From Excoecaria cochinchinensis (Eukaryota; Streptophyta; Magnoliopsida; Malpighiales; Euphorbiaceae): a stretch of DNA of 64,000 nt. The translations under genes and the position numbers were made by a program. This document shows, in pieces, positions 23,267-35,100 of the stretch. How positions within the stretch are numbered: the first letter of the stretch is position 1; every line of letters begins with the position of its first letter. A model generated the notes under the pieces. That model was not told the origin of the DNA, made no database searches, and saw nothing but the letters and a program-made list of their open reading frames with translations. The DNA lies in the NCBI GenBank assembly GCA_947683425.1, contig CANTUQ010000078.1:3846001-3910000 (forward strand), in the 5' to 3' direction.

Positions 23267-25090
23267 AGTAAGTTTCTCTTCTCTTCTATTTCACGTTGAT
23301 TTAATTTCTTTTATTTTAATTTATGTTCTCACTTTATTTTATTTGATTTTTTCTTTCCCATCGTTGCGTCTTCCCTGATAATTTTCACATTTGGGTTTAG
23401 TTTCTAAGGGTTATTCTCTTACTTGAGGATCACAATCTCATGTGAAACCCTTTTCCCTACCTTCCCTTTTTCTATTTATTTTAGTGCATGTTCAAATTGA
23501 GGGGCGATTAACGGTTTAGGGCTTTATCTGGGTATTGAATGGTTGATGTTTTGCCTTGAATTCTTGGATTGCATTGGGAATTATTCATCTTTACTTTCTT
23601 GTTCTGATGTCAATTTGTTGTGATTACAATTTTGAGGTTCAATTTCTGACTGTGATTGTTCTTCCCAATGAGTTTACATGCTGCACACCAACTGTTCGAA
23701 AAAATGTCTCTATGAACGGATTTACAGATTTAGCCACATGGTTGTTACCAATTGGAATGCTGAATTAAATGACCATCATGCTTACTAGTTTTTATAAGGG
23801 TGATGCACTTTTACACTTGTTAGTAACTGCTATCATTTGGCTAAATCCATGCATCTTTATGAGTAGAGTTTGTGATAATTGCATTGTTGGGATGAATTTT
23901 TGCATGTTGTATTTGATTGTGACCAATTGCTTCTTTATGTAGTGGCTCCCAAAAGAAAGAGTACAGCATCTGCTTCTGGCTCCATCAGCTCACCCCCAAG
24001 CTCACAATCCGTAGATATTTCGAAGGTCCCTAAATGGGTACCGGTACCAAAGAAAGAGGTTTATGCTCTATTCACCAAATGCACCTACATCCCCACTACC
24101 TATCTGGATTTTGACTTGCTGCAGAAGCTCAGGATCAGAGATCAAGTGCAGCACCTAATTGCGAACATCGGGTGGGAACAGGTCTTCTCAATCCAAGAGA
24201 AAGTCTACCCGAACTTGACCAGAGATTTCATATCCACAGTCACTTGTACACCTGGTCACAACCTAGCCCAGGATCCAGGTAAAGTCTCATTTTGGTTAGA
24301 GGGCACGCAGTATAACATGTCTTTTCATGAATTTTCAGAAATTCTGGGTTTTTCACCACGCGCCCATGATGCTTTTGACGACTATGACAAAGACACTGCT
24401 TGGGCTACCATTAGAGTGGCCACCATGTATGTCTCGGGGAAGACGAAGTCCCATCATTTGGCTGATCACACATTGCGAATCATCCACCGCTTCTTCTCCC
24501 TGTCTCTTCTAAGCCATGTAGACTCCGCAGGTCAGGTAAACCTGCCCGAAGCCCTTTTTCTTGCCTGCATGGTAAGGGGTGTTCGGATCAATGGTGCTAC
24601 CCATTTCTGGCACAAATTAGAAGAAATGCAGTGGCACCCGAGGAAGGTGAAAAAAGTAGCGCTGGGAGGTTTTGTCACTTTGCTTGCTAAGAGGGTTCAT
24701 CATGACTTTGGCAGGGGCAAACTTTTATCTTCCATTCCAGTCATTGATGACAAGATGCTTCGAAACATGAAAGTGCTAGTCAAAGATGACACCACCGCAG
24801 ATGGATACCGGTTGTCTAACAGAGATGAATATCTGCAGGGGGTGGAGCGGGGTTTAGGTGGACTGCCACAGGAGGCGGGTGAAGAGGCTGAGCCACAGGA
24901 TCCCCCTGCACAAGCACCCCATCAGTTTGGGCAAGCGCAATATGACGCTCTGATGGAGCGGATGGATAGTATTTCCGCTACCCAGACTGAGCTCAAATCT
25001 CAGATGGAGCAAGTGCTTTATGGCCTGGCATCTTTGACTTCCAGATTTGATGCACATTTTCCCGCACCGCCACCACCATCCGATCTATGA
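23267..25090 (+). CDS. third ORF of the Athila-like element, with a start codon made by splicing
   Basis: The open frame from 23943 encodes about 382 residues beginning (M)APKRKSTASASGS. There is no ATG near that start, but a donor GTAAGT at 23268 and acceptor AG at 23941-23942 bound a 675-nt intron. Joining them puts A (23267) before TG (23943-23944), giving ATG in frame. Conserved-looking core phrases are FSIQEKVYPNLTRDF, VSFWLEGTQYNMSFHEFSEI and PEALFLACMVRGVRING, of the ATHILA ORF-1 / putative plant transposon protein type. The C-terminus has a heptad coiled coil, SISATQTELKSQMEQVL, then Pro. I see no signal peptide or membrane segment, so it is not a plausible envelope protein. The N-terminal PKRK could be a nuclear signal. 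The frame is intact, unlike gag-pol. Function unknown. Confidence 0.75.
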
Positions 25091-26764
25091 TCAGGGAGAA
25101 CTCTTATCTTTTGTTTTGACTTTTGTTTATTTTATTTTTATTTTTCTTTTTGATCTGTAATATTATTACTTGCTGGGGACAGCAAGTTTTTATGTGGGGG
25201 GTAGGAGACATTAATTTCGCATTATATATGTAATTAACAGCCATTCCATTGATGTATGATGCATGGTTAGTTCTGTTTTTAGTTTATTTGCACTTTATTG
25301 CTGTTGCCTAAATATCCTTATCTTAGTTTAGCTTAACCTCAGTTATTCCTGTTGTGAATGTTTTGAACTTTAATTGGAGAATAGTCTATCTTAAAAAAAC
25401 TGATCTTGGCAATTGAGTAGTTGGAAGTTTTTGAAGCAAATTTAATCTCAATCAGTCATATATCTTGTGATTTCCAATCAATTATGCACTATAGGCTTGT
25501 TTGTAAAAATTTGAAAAATCCAGTGTGTAAGAGTTTTTGAGTGAAGGAATGGAAGGATAATTAGAACCTTCCTCATCACCCTTCGAAACATGATAACAAC
25601 TTAAACAAGTTTAGGACGTGATTAAGGCAATTTGTTTCTTTGATCACCACTTTTAAATAGCTTTAGACCTACCTTTATACGTTATTTCCATTGCTAGCCC
25701 CGTTGAGCTTATTTAGTATGCTAAAAGCGTACTACGAAATTTTCTTGGTACACTATTATTTTACCATTTAGTCTAAATGCTTTTGCCTACCCGTCTCTAA
25801 GAATTGGCCACTCTAGGATTGGGTTGGAGTATTATTGAAAGCTGAATAAGGATTTTTATTGTTGAAATAGTGGAAGAGTGAGAAGAATTGTTGAATTTTG
25901 TGGGTATTAATTAGTATGGTGTAAAAAAAATATATGGGTATAAGAAATTTTAGACTTTGGGTACCCCAGAAAAAAAAAGGGAGAAAAATGATGAAAAAAA
26001 AAAAGAAGAAGAAAAGAAGAAAAATTGAAAGTTCAATGAGTTTTGTGGTTTCTATTAGTCAATTTTGATGTATTGAATATAGAAAAATTCAAGTGTGGGG
26101 TACCCTTGAGTAGAAAAAGATATACTCATATTTACGGAATTGGGTTTAAAAGTGAATTAAAAGGGAAGTTCATCATTTTGTTGTTGTTGAGTTCAATGCA
26201 TATTATGTATGGAGAAGTTTAGACAACATTGGAAATTATGGGTGAATTGAAGGTAGGATCTGGACAATCTTGTTCAGTTTTGGGTAGTTGAAACTTAAGG
26301 TAGAGTGGCTAATACTTTGTTTGAATTCTTTAATTTTTCTTGTTAGCCAATACCTTAACTTAACATTACAACCCTGGAATAAGTCCTTTTGATTCTGTTC
26401 TTGATTTGAGTTGTTTAAGTGGAGATGACCCTTGTGGTTCCGGTGCTAAAGGAGAGGCGTATGATTATCCTGAGTTTTAAGCGCGAAACCTATATGCGAA
26501 TTCATTTGCATATTTAATTTCTTTGCTCAATTACTGGAATGCATTGGTTGTTTTGTTTTGAAAAGAGAAAATTGATTTTGAGCCTAGCACACACACATGT
26601 GAAATTACTTGATATAAATTGATTTGAGGATTTGTAACTAAGACCCTTCTGCTTGGTGCTATGACTGTTGTTAAGTTTTCATATTCTGAGTTAGAGTTTG
26701 AAATTTCAGGAATTTGGATAATTCATTTACTCGAGGACGAGCAAAGTCTAAGTGTGGGGTATTT
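25091..26764 (+). other. 3' noncoding region and polypurine tract of the Athila-like element
   Basis: About 1.7 kb without a credible ORF. It ends in the purine-rich AAGTGTGGGG (26750-26759) five bases before the 3' LTR, the likely plus-strand primer. The phrase GTGTGGGG also occurs near 25194 and 26095, hinting at internal duplications or secondary tracts. Confidence 0.6.
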
Positions 26765-28521
26765 TGATAACTTCAATATAGTGTTTAGTTTTCATAGTGT
26801 TTTAGTGTGATTTTTGGGTGTTTAGTTGTGTTTAATGTTAAGTTATGTTTCTTTTATGTTAATTTTGTTAATTTTAGCCAAATTGAAGTTTTGATTCATT
26901 TTAGAAAGCATTTTGATTTTAATTACGTGCCTTTGTAGATTTTTGCTCAAGAGGTCACGGTCACAATGAATTGGTTGTGACCGTGACATCAGGAGATTGC
27001 AAGCAGAATGAAAGTCGCAGGAGTCACGGTCACAATGAAAATGGTTGTGACCGTGACATAATTATCAAGTAGGCAGAATGCAAAGGTTGAAGACATCACG
27101 GTGGCAACCAAACTTCATTGTCACCGTGACATGTCAATTTAGCAAGGCAGAATCAAGGCAGCACGTACCTCACGGTCACAATGGATTTCATTGTGACCGT
27201 GACATAATTAGTTCGTGGACAGAAGCTAAACTGTGAAGACCTCACGGTGACAATGAAATTCATTGTCACCGTGACCACTCTCCTGTGCGGAAAAGGATTT
27301 GAAATTCCCAATAGATCACGGTGGCAACCAAATCCATTGCCACCGTGACCCCTCTGGAAGTATAAATTCGTAGCTTTCTATTTGGCTAGGGTTCTGAAAA
27401 TTTTTAGCTAGTTTTTGTTCTTTGTTTTGCGGCTAAGTTTTTCTAAGATATTATTCTGTTCTAAACTCTTAGTTTTCATTATTCCTTTAGTTTTCAATTA
27501 GTAATTGAGAGTAATTTTCATTAGTTTCATAGTTTAATTTCGAGAGTTTATTAGTTCTTAGTTTTTTTTAGAAGTTTTAGTTTATTTTCTCCATTGAAGA
27601 TCTGCAGAAGAGGATTGAAGGACGAGCAATTCAACTGGGATTTTCTCAATGAATTTCAGGGGTTATTCTTTCTTTTACTCTTTTAATTTTGTAATGGATT
27701 GTGAGTAGTCGTTTAATTGTTCGGGGGATCTCTGAATCTCCTATACCTATAATGTGAATGATGAACATCTTTTGAGTTTATGTATGAAAGATTGGTTTAT
27801 TTTGCTGGTTCTTATTGATTCTTTATGGAATTTCGTTTTTCAGTTCAATTTCCAGATATGATGAATGATTTATTTCATATGTTTATGTTGGTGATTGAAT
27901 TTGTTAATTGGATGCCATGAATGTATTTTATTCTCAGAATTTTATATCATGTTTGCTGTGGTGTTTAGACTGCTCTGGAATGGGAATCTAAATGGACAGA
28001 ATTTTATGATTTAAGGTTTGAGTGATGAGTGAAATAATTAGGTTTTGGGATGTTTGACTCCGGAATGGGAAAGCAAACCGAACCTAGGATTTTAGACCCG
28101 TGATTAGGCTAGTTGTATGACTTGCTCCGGAATGGGACGTTATGCGATTAGAATAGCTTGCTCCGGAATGGGACGCTTGGGTTACGAGGGTTATCCCGAT
28201 TTCTTTCATATAAGATTCTTAGATAGATTTTATTCATGTTTGGGTAAGGGGTGGATGAGTGAACTTGAACAACGCTTTTATAATTTGATATCTTTTCTTG
28301 TTTTCATTTAATTTTAATCTTTGCTAGTTTTACTGTCATTTTAATTTGTTTTTGCTTAACCATTACAGTAGTCGATTAATTTATTAGTTTTAGTTTAGTC
28401 ATAATTAAATCAATTCAACAATTGGGAATTCTTTAGCATACATTTGATTTTCATCACTTGCGCACACAGTCCCTTGGGTACGATAACTTGTCGATTCAGT
28501 ACACTTGCTGAGGTCGTGTCA
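26765..28521 (+). repeat. 3' LTR of the Athila-like element
   Basis: 1757 bp, offset 11622 from the 5' LTR. I count 12 base differences, 10 of them transitions, plus one 31-bp deletion bounded by short ACT repeats near 28491. Short open frames at 28117-28311 (and 16495-16689 in the 5' LTR) are LTR sequence, not genes. Confidence 0.92.
26955..27348 (+). repeat. array of six palindromes in the 3' LTR
   Basis: Copies at 26955-26986, 27024-27056, 27096-27129, 27170-27202, 27242-27274 and 27316-27348, identical in layout to those of the 5' LTR. Confidence 0.95.
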
Positions 28522-28526
28522 TATGA
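28522..28526. repeat. target site duplication TATGA (right)
   Basis: TATGA immediately after the Ty3 3' LTR end; the copia integrase reading resumes directly afterwards (PWGYAIYVHDTSNKFGKLG). Confidence 0.9.
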
Positions 28527-30620
28527 CCTTGGGGTTATGCTATTTATGTTCATGATACCTCAAATAAATTTGGTAAATTGGGACTAAGAGGTAAAAAGAG
28601 TATCTTTGTAAGATATTTTGAAGTATCAAAAGGATACATTTTCATGGGAGCAAGAGAATGGTACAATAATAGAATTTGAATCACAAGACGTTATATTTTT
28701 AGAGAATGAATTTCCAAAATTGGGTGAAGTGAATCGAGAATTCACTTTCTATGAAACTCAAAAAGAGGAACCATTAAGATCAATCCATCTGAGTGGGAGG
28801 AAATTAGAGGAAGAAGGTTAAGACCTTCATCCCAACGATCTGGATGTTTAGGATCCTTACTTCAGGGGGAGTATTCCTGACTTTAGTTGGAGCATGGATG
28901 TTTGGGATCCTTACTTGAGTGGGAATATTCCTAACTCTAGTGGGAGCATGGAGCTTAATCCCAGTGGAAGCATTTCGAATTACAATGAATATATGAGATA
29001 TGTTTATCAAGAATTGAAACATCAAAAATCTAATAGAAAAAGTGTTATATGTAGACGATTTGAGATCAAAGTATCAAATGAGGACCCTTTGATTACCCTG
29101 TAAGATGAAGAAGATCCTAAATATGTACAAGAAGCTCTCTTATGCCTAGTTAAGGAAAAATGGATTAAAGCAATGGAAGAAGAAATGGCATCCATGAGAT
29201 CAAACCAAGTTTGGGAACTGGGAATAAGTGGATTCTCAAAATAAAGCAAAAGCTGATATAAGAATCAAAAGATACAAGACTCGGCTAGTCATTAAGGGGT
29301 TCACACAATAAGATGGGATTGACTATGAGGAGCCTTTCTCACCTGTTGTAAGATTGACGTCCATAAGATTGATTATGGCCATAGTGGCGAGTTTGGACTT
29401 AGAGCTACATCAAATGGATATGAAGACTGCTTTTCTTAATGGAGAATTGGATGAAAAAATCTATATGGAACATCCTATAGGTTTTATCGAAAAAGGCAAC
29501 GAATATAAGATTTGCCGATTGATGAGTTCAATTTTTGGCCTTAAATAGTCTTCAAGAAAATGATATTTGAGATTTCATGATACAATCATGTTGAATGGGT
29601 TTAACATGATTGATGAAGAGCATTGTGTTTATAGCAAAAGCTCTAAAAGTAAATTTGTCATTTTGACATTATATGTATACGACATACTTGAAGCTGAAAA
29701 TGACAAAAAAGGTACGTAAATGAAATCAAAGATTGGTTATCGTCCAACTTTGAGATAAAAGTTATGGGTCAAGCATATTACATTCTTGAAGTTAAAATTT
29801 TAAAAGATCGTTTGAGAAGGTTGTTATTTTTTTTCTCAACAGAAATATATCAATAAACTCCTTGAATGATTTAACATGCAAAACTATATACCCATACATA
29901 ACCCCATTGCTAAGAATCAGTTTCTTAGCAAAGTTATGTGTCCCAAGATGTCAGAAGAAATGGAACATATGAGGATCGTTCCATATGCTAGTGCTATAGG
30001 TAGTTTTATGTATGCAATGTTGTGTACAAGACCCGATATATGTTATAAAGTGGGCATGGTATGTAGATATCAATCTAACCCAGGCAAAGCACATTGAAAG
30101 TAGTTAAAAGGATACTTAGATACCTCAAAGGTACAATAGACTATCCTCTCTGTTACCAAGGCAAAGATCTACAATTGAGAGGATACACAGATACTGATTG
30201 GGCAGGAGATGTGGATGAGAGGATATCCACTTTTGGTTTCATATTCTTGCTTGGCAAAAGTGCCATCTCATGGAGTATCAAAAAATAAACTTGTATAGCC
30301 CCATCAACAATGGAAGTTGAATTTGTCACTTCCTCAGCTATAGTATAAGAGATAGTTTGGCTAAAATAGTTTATGGGCCTTTTAAGAGCAACTACCTCGA
30401 GGGACCAGTGACAGTCTACAATGATAGTCAATCATCGATAACTTATAGTAGGACTAAGCATATCAACATTAAGTATCAATATATGAGAGACATTATTGCA
30501 CGAGAAGAAGTGAACTTATAATACGTTTCTACGCATGATATGATTGCAGATCTATTGACTAAACCTGTAATGAGAGATGTGTTTGAGAGACACATTAGAT
30601 CTCAGGGTTTGGATAGAATT
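28522..30620 (+). pseudogene. copia pol, integrase end to RNase H (copy B, second part)
   Basis: It resumes the integrase tail directly after the Ty3 element (GRKSIF-type region near 28590, read here as GLRGKKSIFVRYFE). A linker follows with repeats of the kind GSxPxxSGSM (28860-28980). RT has EEPFSPVVRLTSIRLIMAI and LELHQMDMKTAFLNGELDE (29330-29455); the usual YVDD near 29680 reads YVYDI, so the catalytic pair is altered. RNase H has RILRYLKGTIDYPLCYQ and GYTDTDWAGDVDERISTFGF (30105-30240). Stops interrupt it at several points (29099, 29547, 30285 and others). The reading ends near 30620. Confidence 0.8.
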
Positions 30621-30625
30621 TGATT

Positions 30626-31803
30626 AGGATTTTTTTTTCATTTATGCAATCCTTTAATATTATTATTTATAAATAATATTCAAGTTCATTGTTGGCAATT
30701 CATGAGTGAGAATGTTTAATGTGTGAACATTTAGTGTTATTAATTATAAGATTGATAATGTTAGATAGAGAAGTAACCCATTCACACGGGTGTTTACCTT
30801 AATTTTATTAATAAGTTGACAAAACTAAGATGAGGTGATTTTTGAACATAAAATAATGCTCGAGAGCCTGTTTAAAATAAAAGTGACGTCTTGCAGAAAT
30901 TATAAGATTGATCTTGTTAAGGTGCGAGATAAAGACATACATAAGATTATATGCTTTTAGATTAAGATCCAAATAAGGATTGAATGGAATCCCATGGTAA
31001 ATTAAATGTAACTACCATGCTCTGTCTAAAAAGTCAGAAATAGTCGTTAAGTAAGCGGACCAAAGTTAGATACTTCAGTATATCGCAACTTTTCGCTTCT
31101 GTATGGTGTTATATATATTATGAGACATGCGCTCCTTTAATGGAAAGAGAGAACACCATAACACATGTTTTATACCATGTGTGTTTAAGTCGACCAAAAG
31201 GAGGGAATTTAAAGTAATAGATCTTAGCTTTTCCTAATGTGAAACCCTATATGATTAACGACCCTTAAAACCCTTAACTTATTCCTGAAAGATGGTTCAA
31301 TATGACTACCTTAGTTGGTCTCCAAAAGGTCATGAGATAAATCATGATGGATGGCATATAGTAAGAGGAGAATATAGCCTTCCGATCACATTTAATAGTT
31401 TCATGGTTCACCGGCATGCCTATTATAGTTTCTTTGAGTATAGACATAATAGTGAATACGAAAATTTTTATATTATACTATATTTATTTTATTTATTAAT
31501 ATGATAAATATATAATTTTAAATTAAAAGTATATCTATTTTAATAATTTTATAATCAACGGTTGTAACTCTATATAATTTTATTAAATATTTAACTATTA
31601 ATTACCAATCGACTTCCAGCAATAGGTATTCGTTACGAGCTGCGTTCATCAATTAAATCAATATGCATTGATCAATTAAATCAAATGAGGCCTTAATTTA
31701 GTTACATACTTGTATATAGATGGCAAGGAAAAATTTAGAAAATTACAATAAATGTAAAATATAAAATATTTTTCTTATAACGGATTTTTTTGGAAAGGTT
31801 AGT
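30626..31803. other. AT-rich stretch without a recognised gene
   Basis: It lies between the copia RNase H and the Pack-MULE. A purine-rich AAAAGGAGGGAA at 31194-31205 could be the copia polypurine tract, but nothing like the 6236-6725 LTR follows. An open frame at 31292-31504 has no recognisable similarity and sits in AT-rich DNA; I do not call it a gene. Confidence 0.4.
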
Positions 31804-31812
31804 GATTATTTA
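31804..31812. repeat. 9-bp target duplication GATTATTTA (left)
   Basis: Identical to 36355-36363. Confidence 0.9.
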
Positions 31813-32052
31813 GGCCAAATGTGCAATTTTGCCCCTATCGTTTATTGAAAAGAGTAAGTTTGCCCCTAACGTTTATTTTTGAACAGATCTGCCCCTAACG
31901 TTTAATTTTTGGGAGAAATATATCTTCACCGTCGGTTGGGGTTAAATTTGACCGTCAAAACATCAGTTGACTGTTGACATAGTGTACTCAAACACGTGTC
32001 ACGTTCTCATTTGCCACATCACCCACAAGTGGCAAGCGCGTGAGTTACACGC
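31813..32052 (+). repeat. left terminal inverted repeat of the Pack-MULE
   Basis: About 240 bp, matched inverted at 36118-36354 with scattered differences. It includes a short internal repeat TGCCCCTAACGTTT. Confidence 0.9.
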
Positions 32053-32146
32053 GTATGTTAAAGTTTTGACCCAAAAAAACCAAAGAGTTCAAGTTAAAGA
32101 AAAGCTCATTTTTTCCGTTTTGATGTCCAAAAACAGTCAAAACCAA

Positions 32147-35100
32147 ATGGACTTCAACAACAACTACTCCCTTTCTTCTTCCTCTTCCTCCTCCACTCTC
32201 TACCTCGCCTCCGCTATCGCCGATCCCATGCAGTCATGGTGGGAATCCATCTCTAGGGCCCGCGCTTGACCCTCTCTCTCTCCTCCCTTCTTCCTTCCGA
32301 TCCCTTATCTTCCTTCTCTCTCTCTTCTCTTGCTGATTTCGATCACCCTGTCCTTTATTTTCTTGCTTCAATTGATGCTTATACTCTTTTTGCTTCTTCT
32401 CTTTCTATTTCCACTTCTGGCCCTGGCTCCGACCCTCTCTATGAATGGCTTTACGAGACTTATATCTCTTCTAACTCTAATCTCTATCATATTGTTCTCT
32501 CTTTTCTTCCTCTTCTCTTGGGTTTGTATCACTTTCGGATCTACTCTTCTGATTCCACCTCAACTCCTCCTGTCGCCGAATTTGAAGCTATTCTTTGGCC
32601 CTAGAAGATCTGATGATATTTTATCGGGTTACGATGAGTTTAAAAGTGTATCGAGCTGTGATTATTCGGATTTGTAAGTGTTTGGAGGGTGTAAGGTTTC
32701 CGTGGTGTAAGTGTGGCTTGAAAGAAGAGTAGGGGTTGTGTGTGAGCATTCTGTCACGAGCGCGACAGAACCCTCCAGCGGAATGCATGCATAAGTGGAT
32801 TTTAAGAGACTTAGAGTTTGGATTTTTGACACATGGCATTGTAGGAGAGTGACAAGTGGCTAGAGACTAAGTTGCTTTACTTGAATTAAAGAGGAATAAG
32901 TGACCAAGGAAAGGGGGACACTTAGCTTAGTCAAGGATAATTATGAACTAATGAGGTTAGTGGGCATTAATGTGAATAGTAAATATTGGATTAACATTGA
33001 CCAACTTCCCATTTTTCTTTCATGTTATTTTTGGCCCTTTTTGTTTTTCTTTCTTTATTTTTCTTTGGTCAGCCGTTCTACCTTGCTTTGCCCTCTCTCT
33101 TGTTCCTTTCTTCTTCATTTGAGCTATTCTTAAGAGAATCACTTGCTTTGGGATGAAGAGAGTGGGTTTTTGAGAAGAGGTAAGTAGTACTATTATGATA
33201 GCATTGGTCTTCTTCTTCTGTTTAATTTCTGTTTTTGATTTACAGTAGAAATAAGGATTAACTCAAGTGTTTTGGTATGGTTTGTTCAAAGATGTGGATA
33301 AGAGAGTAGATAAAGGCAAACAGAAGATTGGAGTTGAATAGAGAGCTGAGATCAAGCTTCCTAGAGCTTGGGATCGAGTGTGATTTTATTATTCTTGCAT
33401 GTGTTTACATGAAATATGTTTGAATCGAGACATGTTTGAATAGGAGATGCTTGATGAGCTTTAATTAGTTCAACTGCTCTTTTAGAGTATATTTATTAGA
33501 CATTCATTTTGATTGCTTGCGGTGCTTATGATATGTGTATATATGTTTATAAGTATGTAACTTGATCATTTGAATGTGTGTTGATGTTGTTAGACGGGTT
33601 ACCATATAGTTGTGATGATAAAGTTTGGTTTTGGCAAATTCTGCTCATTTTTTATCTGACCTCTGTGTAATATTTTTGCCATAAGTAGAGTTTTAGATCT
33701 CTAAATGAAGTGATTATTCAGCCATTATAACCATGACTTCTATACCTATAAAAGTCTCAGAAATGACCTTGAGCCAATTCTTACTCTAAGACCCTGAAAA
33801 TTGGCCAAAACTGAGGTGGCTCTACTTTGGCCGGTTCATTTGAGCAGTTCAGATTGTTTAGATCATATCTCAAGTTGTAGATGTCCATTTGACCTGAAAC
33901 TTGTTCCATTTGAAAGTTAATTCCTAGATAAAAGGATGTTTTGCTTAAAAATGACATTTAGATGTCGGTTTAGACGATATAAGTTTGAGGTGAGAAGCAG
34001 TCTCGTGAAGGTTCCTGACGGAGCCTTCCGTCGCGAGCGCGACAGTGGTCATGAGCGCGACAGAGCAGGTCATAAGAGTAGTTTTCCTCTTGATTTAGAG
34101 CCCATGGTTGACATGAATCAATGCCCCACCTTTCCCCTCAACTAATATGTATAATTTTAGGTGTTTTTCTTCTCGAATTGAACCCGAACTTCACTGGAAG
34201 TTCCTACCACTTGTTCAACTTATATTTAACATTTTAAAATGAGTATATGAATGTTTTTACAATTGAATTATATGTAAATGATGCCATGATACAAGAGTTT
34301 ATGAATGGAACTAAATATTTACATGTTTCTTTTAATTATTGAACATGACATGCAATGTGATATTGATTATCTATATGATTAAATCTTGTAAAAATGCTAG
34401 AGTGATGTGTTATATATAATAAAGGGTTAGAGTACATAGTGTATAGAGTTTATATGTTCAGCCTGAAGAGTCATAGTAGTGGATAGATAAGCATGCTTAT
34501 AAAGGGTTACCGTGCAGCTGCTACCGACCGCCCCGTTTGGGCGATGCGGCTGACCTCCGAGATGGTCATATAGATACAAATATAGATATAGTACATGTTC
34601 TGAGACTTCGGTCTTCTGATTATATAGCGTCCGTATCCACAACTAAAGGATTTCAGGCTATTCTTATTATATGTTTTGAAGTGTACAAGAGTTGATGTAT
34701 AAGTCTTGTTTTGTAGATATGCCTTTGCTTGAGAATGAGAATATGTATACATGACCTGTATGTGAATACGAGTTTATATACATGTGAATATGAGATTATA
34801 TATGATCTGTAAATGAATAAGCTCATATGCATGTGAACATAAAATTGTATAGACTATGTGAATACTGATGTTGTATTGAGCATGATGGTATAAATGATGC
34901 ATGTGAGGTGTGTACGACTTCGGTAGAAGTCCTTTACTTTATTTTCATCCCCACTAAGCGTTATCGCTTAGCACGGATGTTTGTTTTCGTGTAAGTTTAC
35001 AGGTTCGGATCAGTGAGCGGGCATCTGCGGGTCAAGGCCACTAGGAGTTTTTATCGAAATCCTTTTTGTACTAGATAGAGTTTCTTACATTTTGAGTAAC

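Larger units (their letters stand above)
15143..28521 (+). mobile_element. Athila-like Ty3 retrotransposon, nearly full length and young
   Basis: It has 13,379 bp with LTRs of 1788 and 1757 bp that both begin TGATAACTTC and end GTCGTGTCA, plus a 5-bp duplication TATGA. A tRNA-Asp-type PBS and a PPT are in place. One gag-pol reading frame (17034-22510) runs protease-RT-RNase H-integrase, the Ty3 order. Then come a noncoding hairpin array, an intron and a third ORF (to 25090), and a 1.7 kb 3' region. Athila affinity comes from the Gag phrase NTYNPGWRNHPNFSW, the protease motif DLGASINLMP, and a third ORF in the env position. I counted 12 substitutions between the LTRs (about 0.7%), so it is recent, but gag-pol already carries three stops and a frameshift. 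Confidence 0.92.

Noticed and set aside
23879..23942. Upstream ATG at 23879 as the start of the third ORF.
   Set aside because: The 21 codons before APKRK read like intron DNA, lie after a strong donor at 23268, and end at a good acceptor; the spliced ATG explains the frame better. The 23879 start remains possible if the intron is not used.
23943..25090. Calling the third ORF an envelope gene.
   Set aside because: Only its position suggests env; no signal peptide, membrane helix or cleavage site can be seen.
26765..28521. tRNA or rRNA genes in the intergenic parts of the window.
   Set aside because: By eye no cloverleaf with conserved T-arm and D-arm words was found; a tRNAscan-type search was not possible.
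30626..31290. 3' LTR of copia copy B.
   Set aside because: Neither the start TGATAGAG nor the TATA region of the 5' LTR was found there, so an LTR cannot be supported.
31292..31504. A 70-codon ORF.
   Set aside because: It has no recognisable motif, lies in AT-rich DNA next to transposons, and has no splice or leader context to support it.
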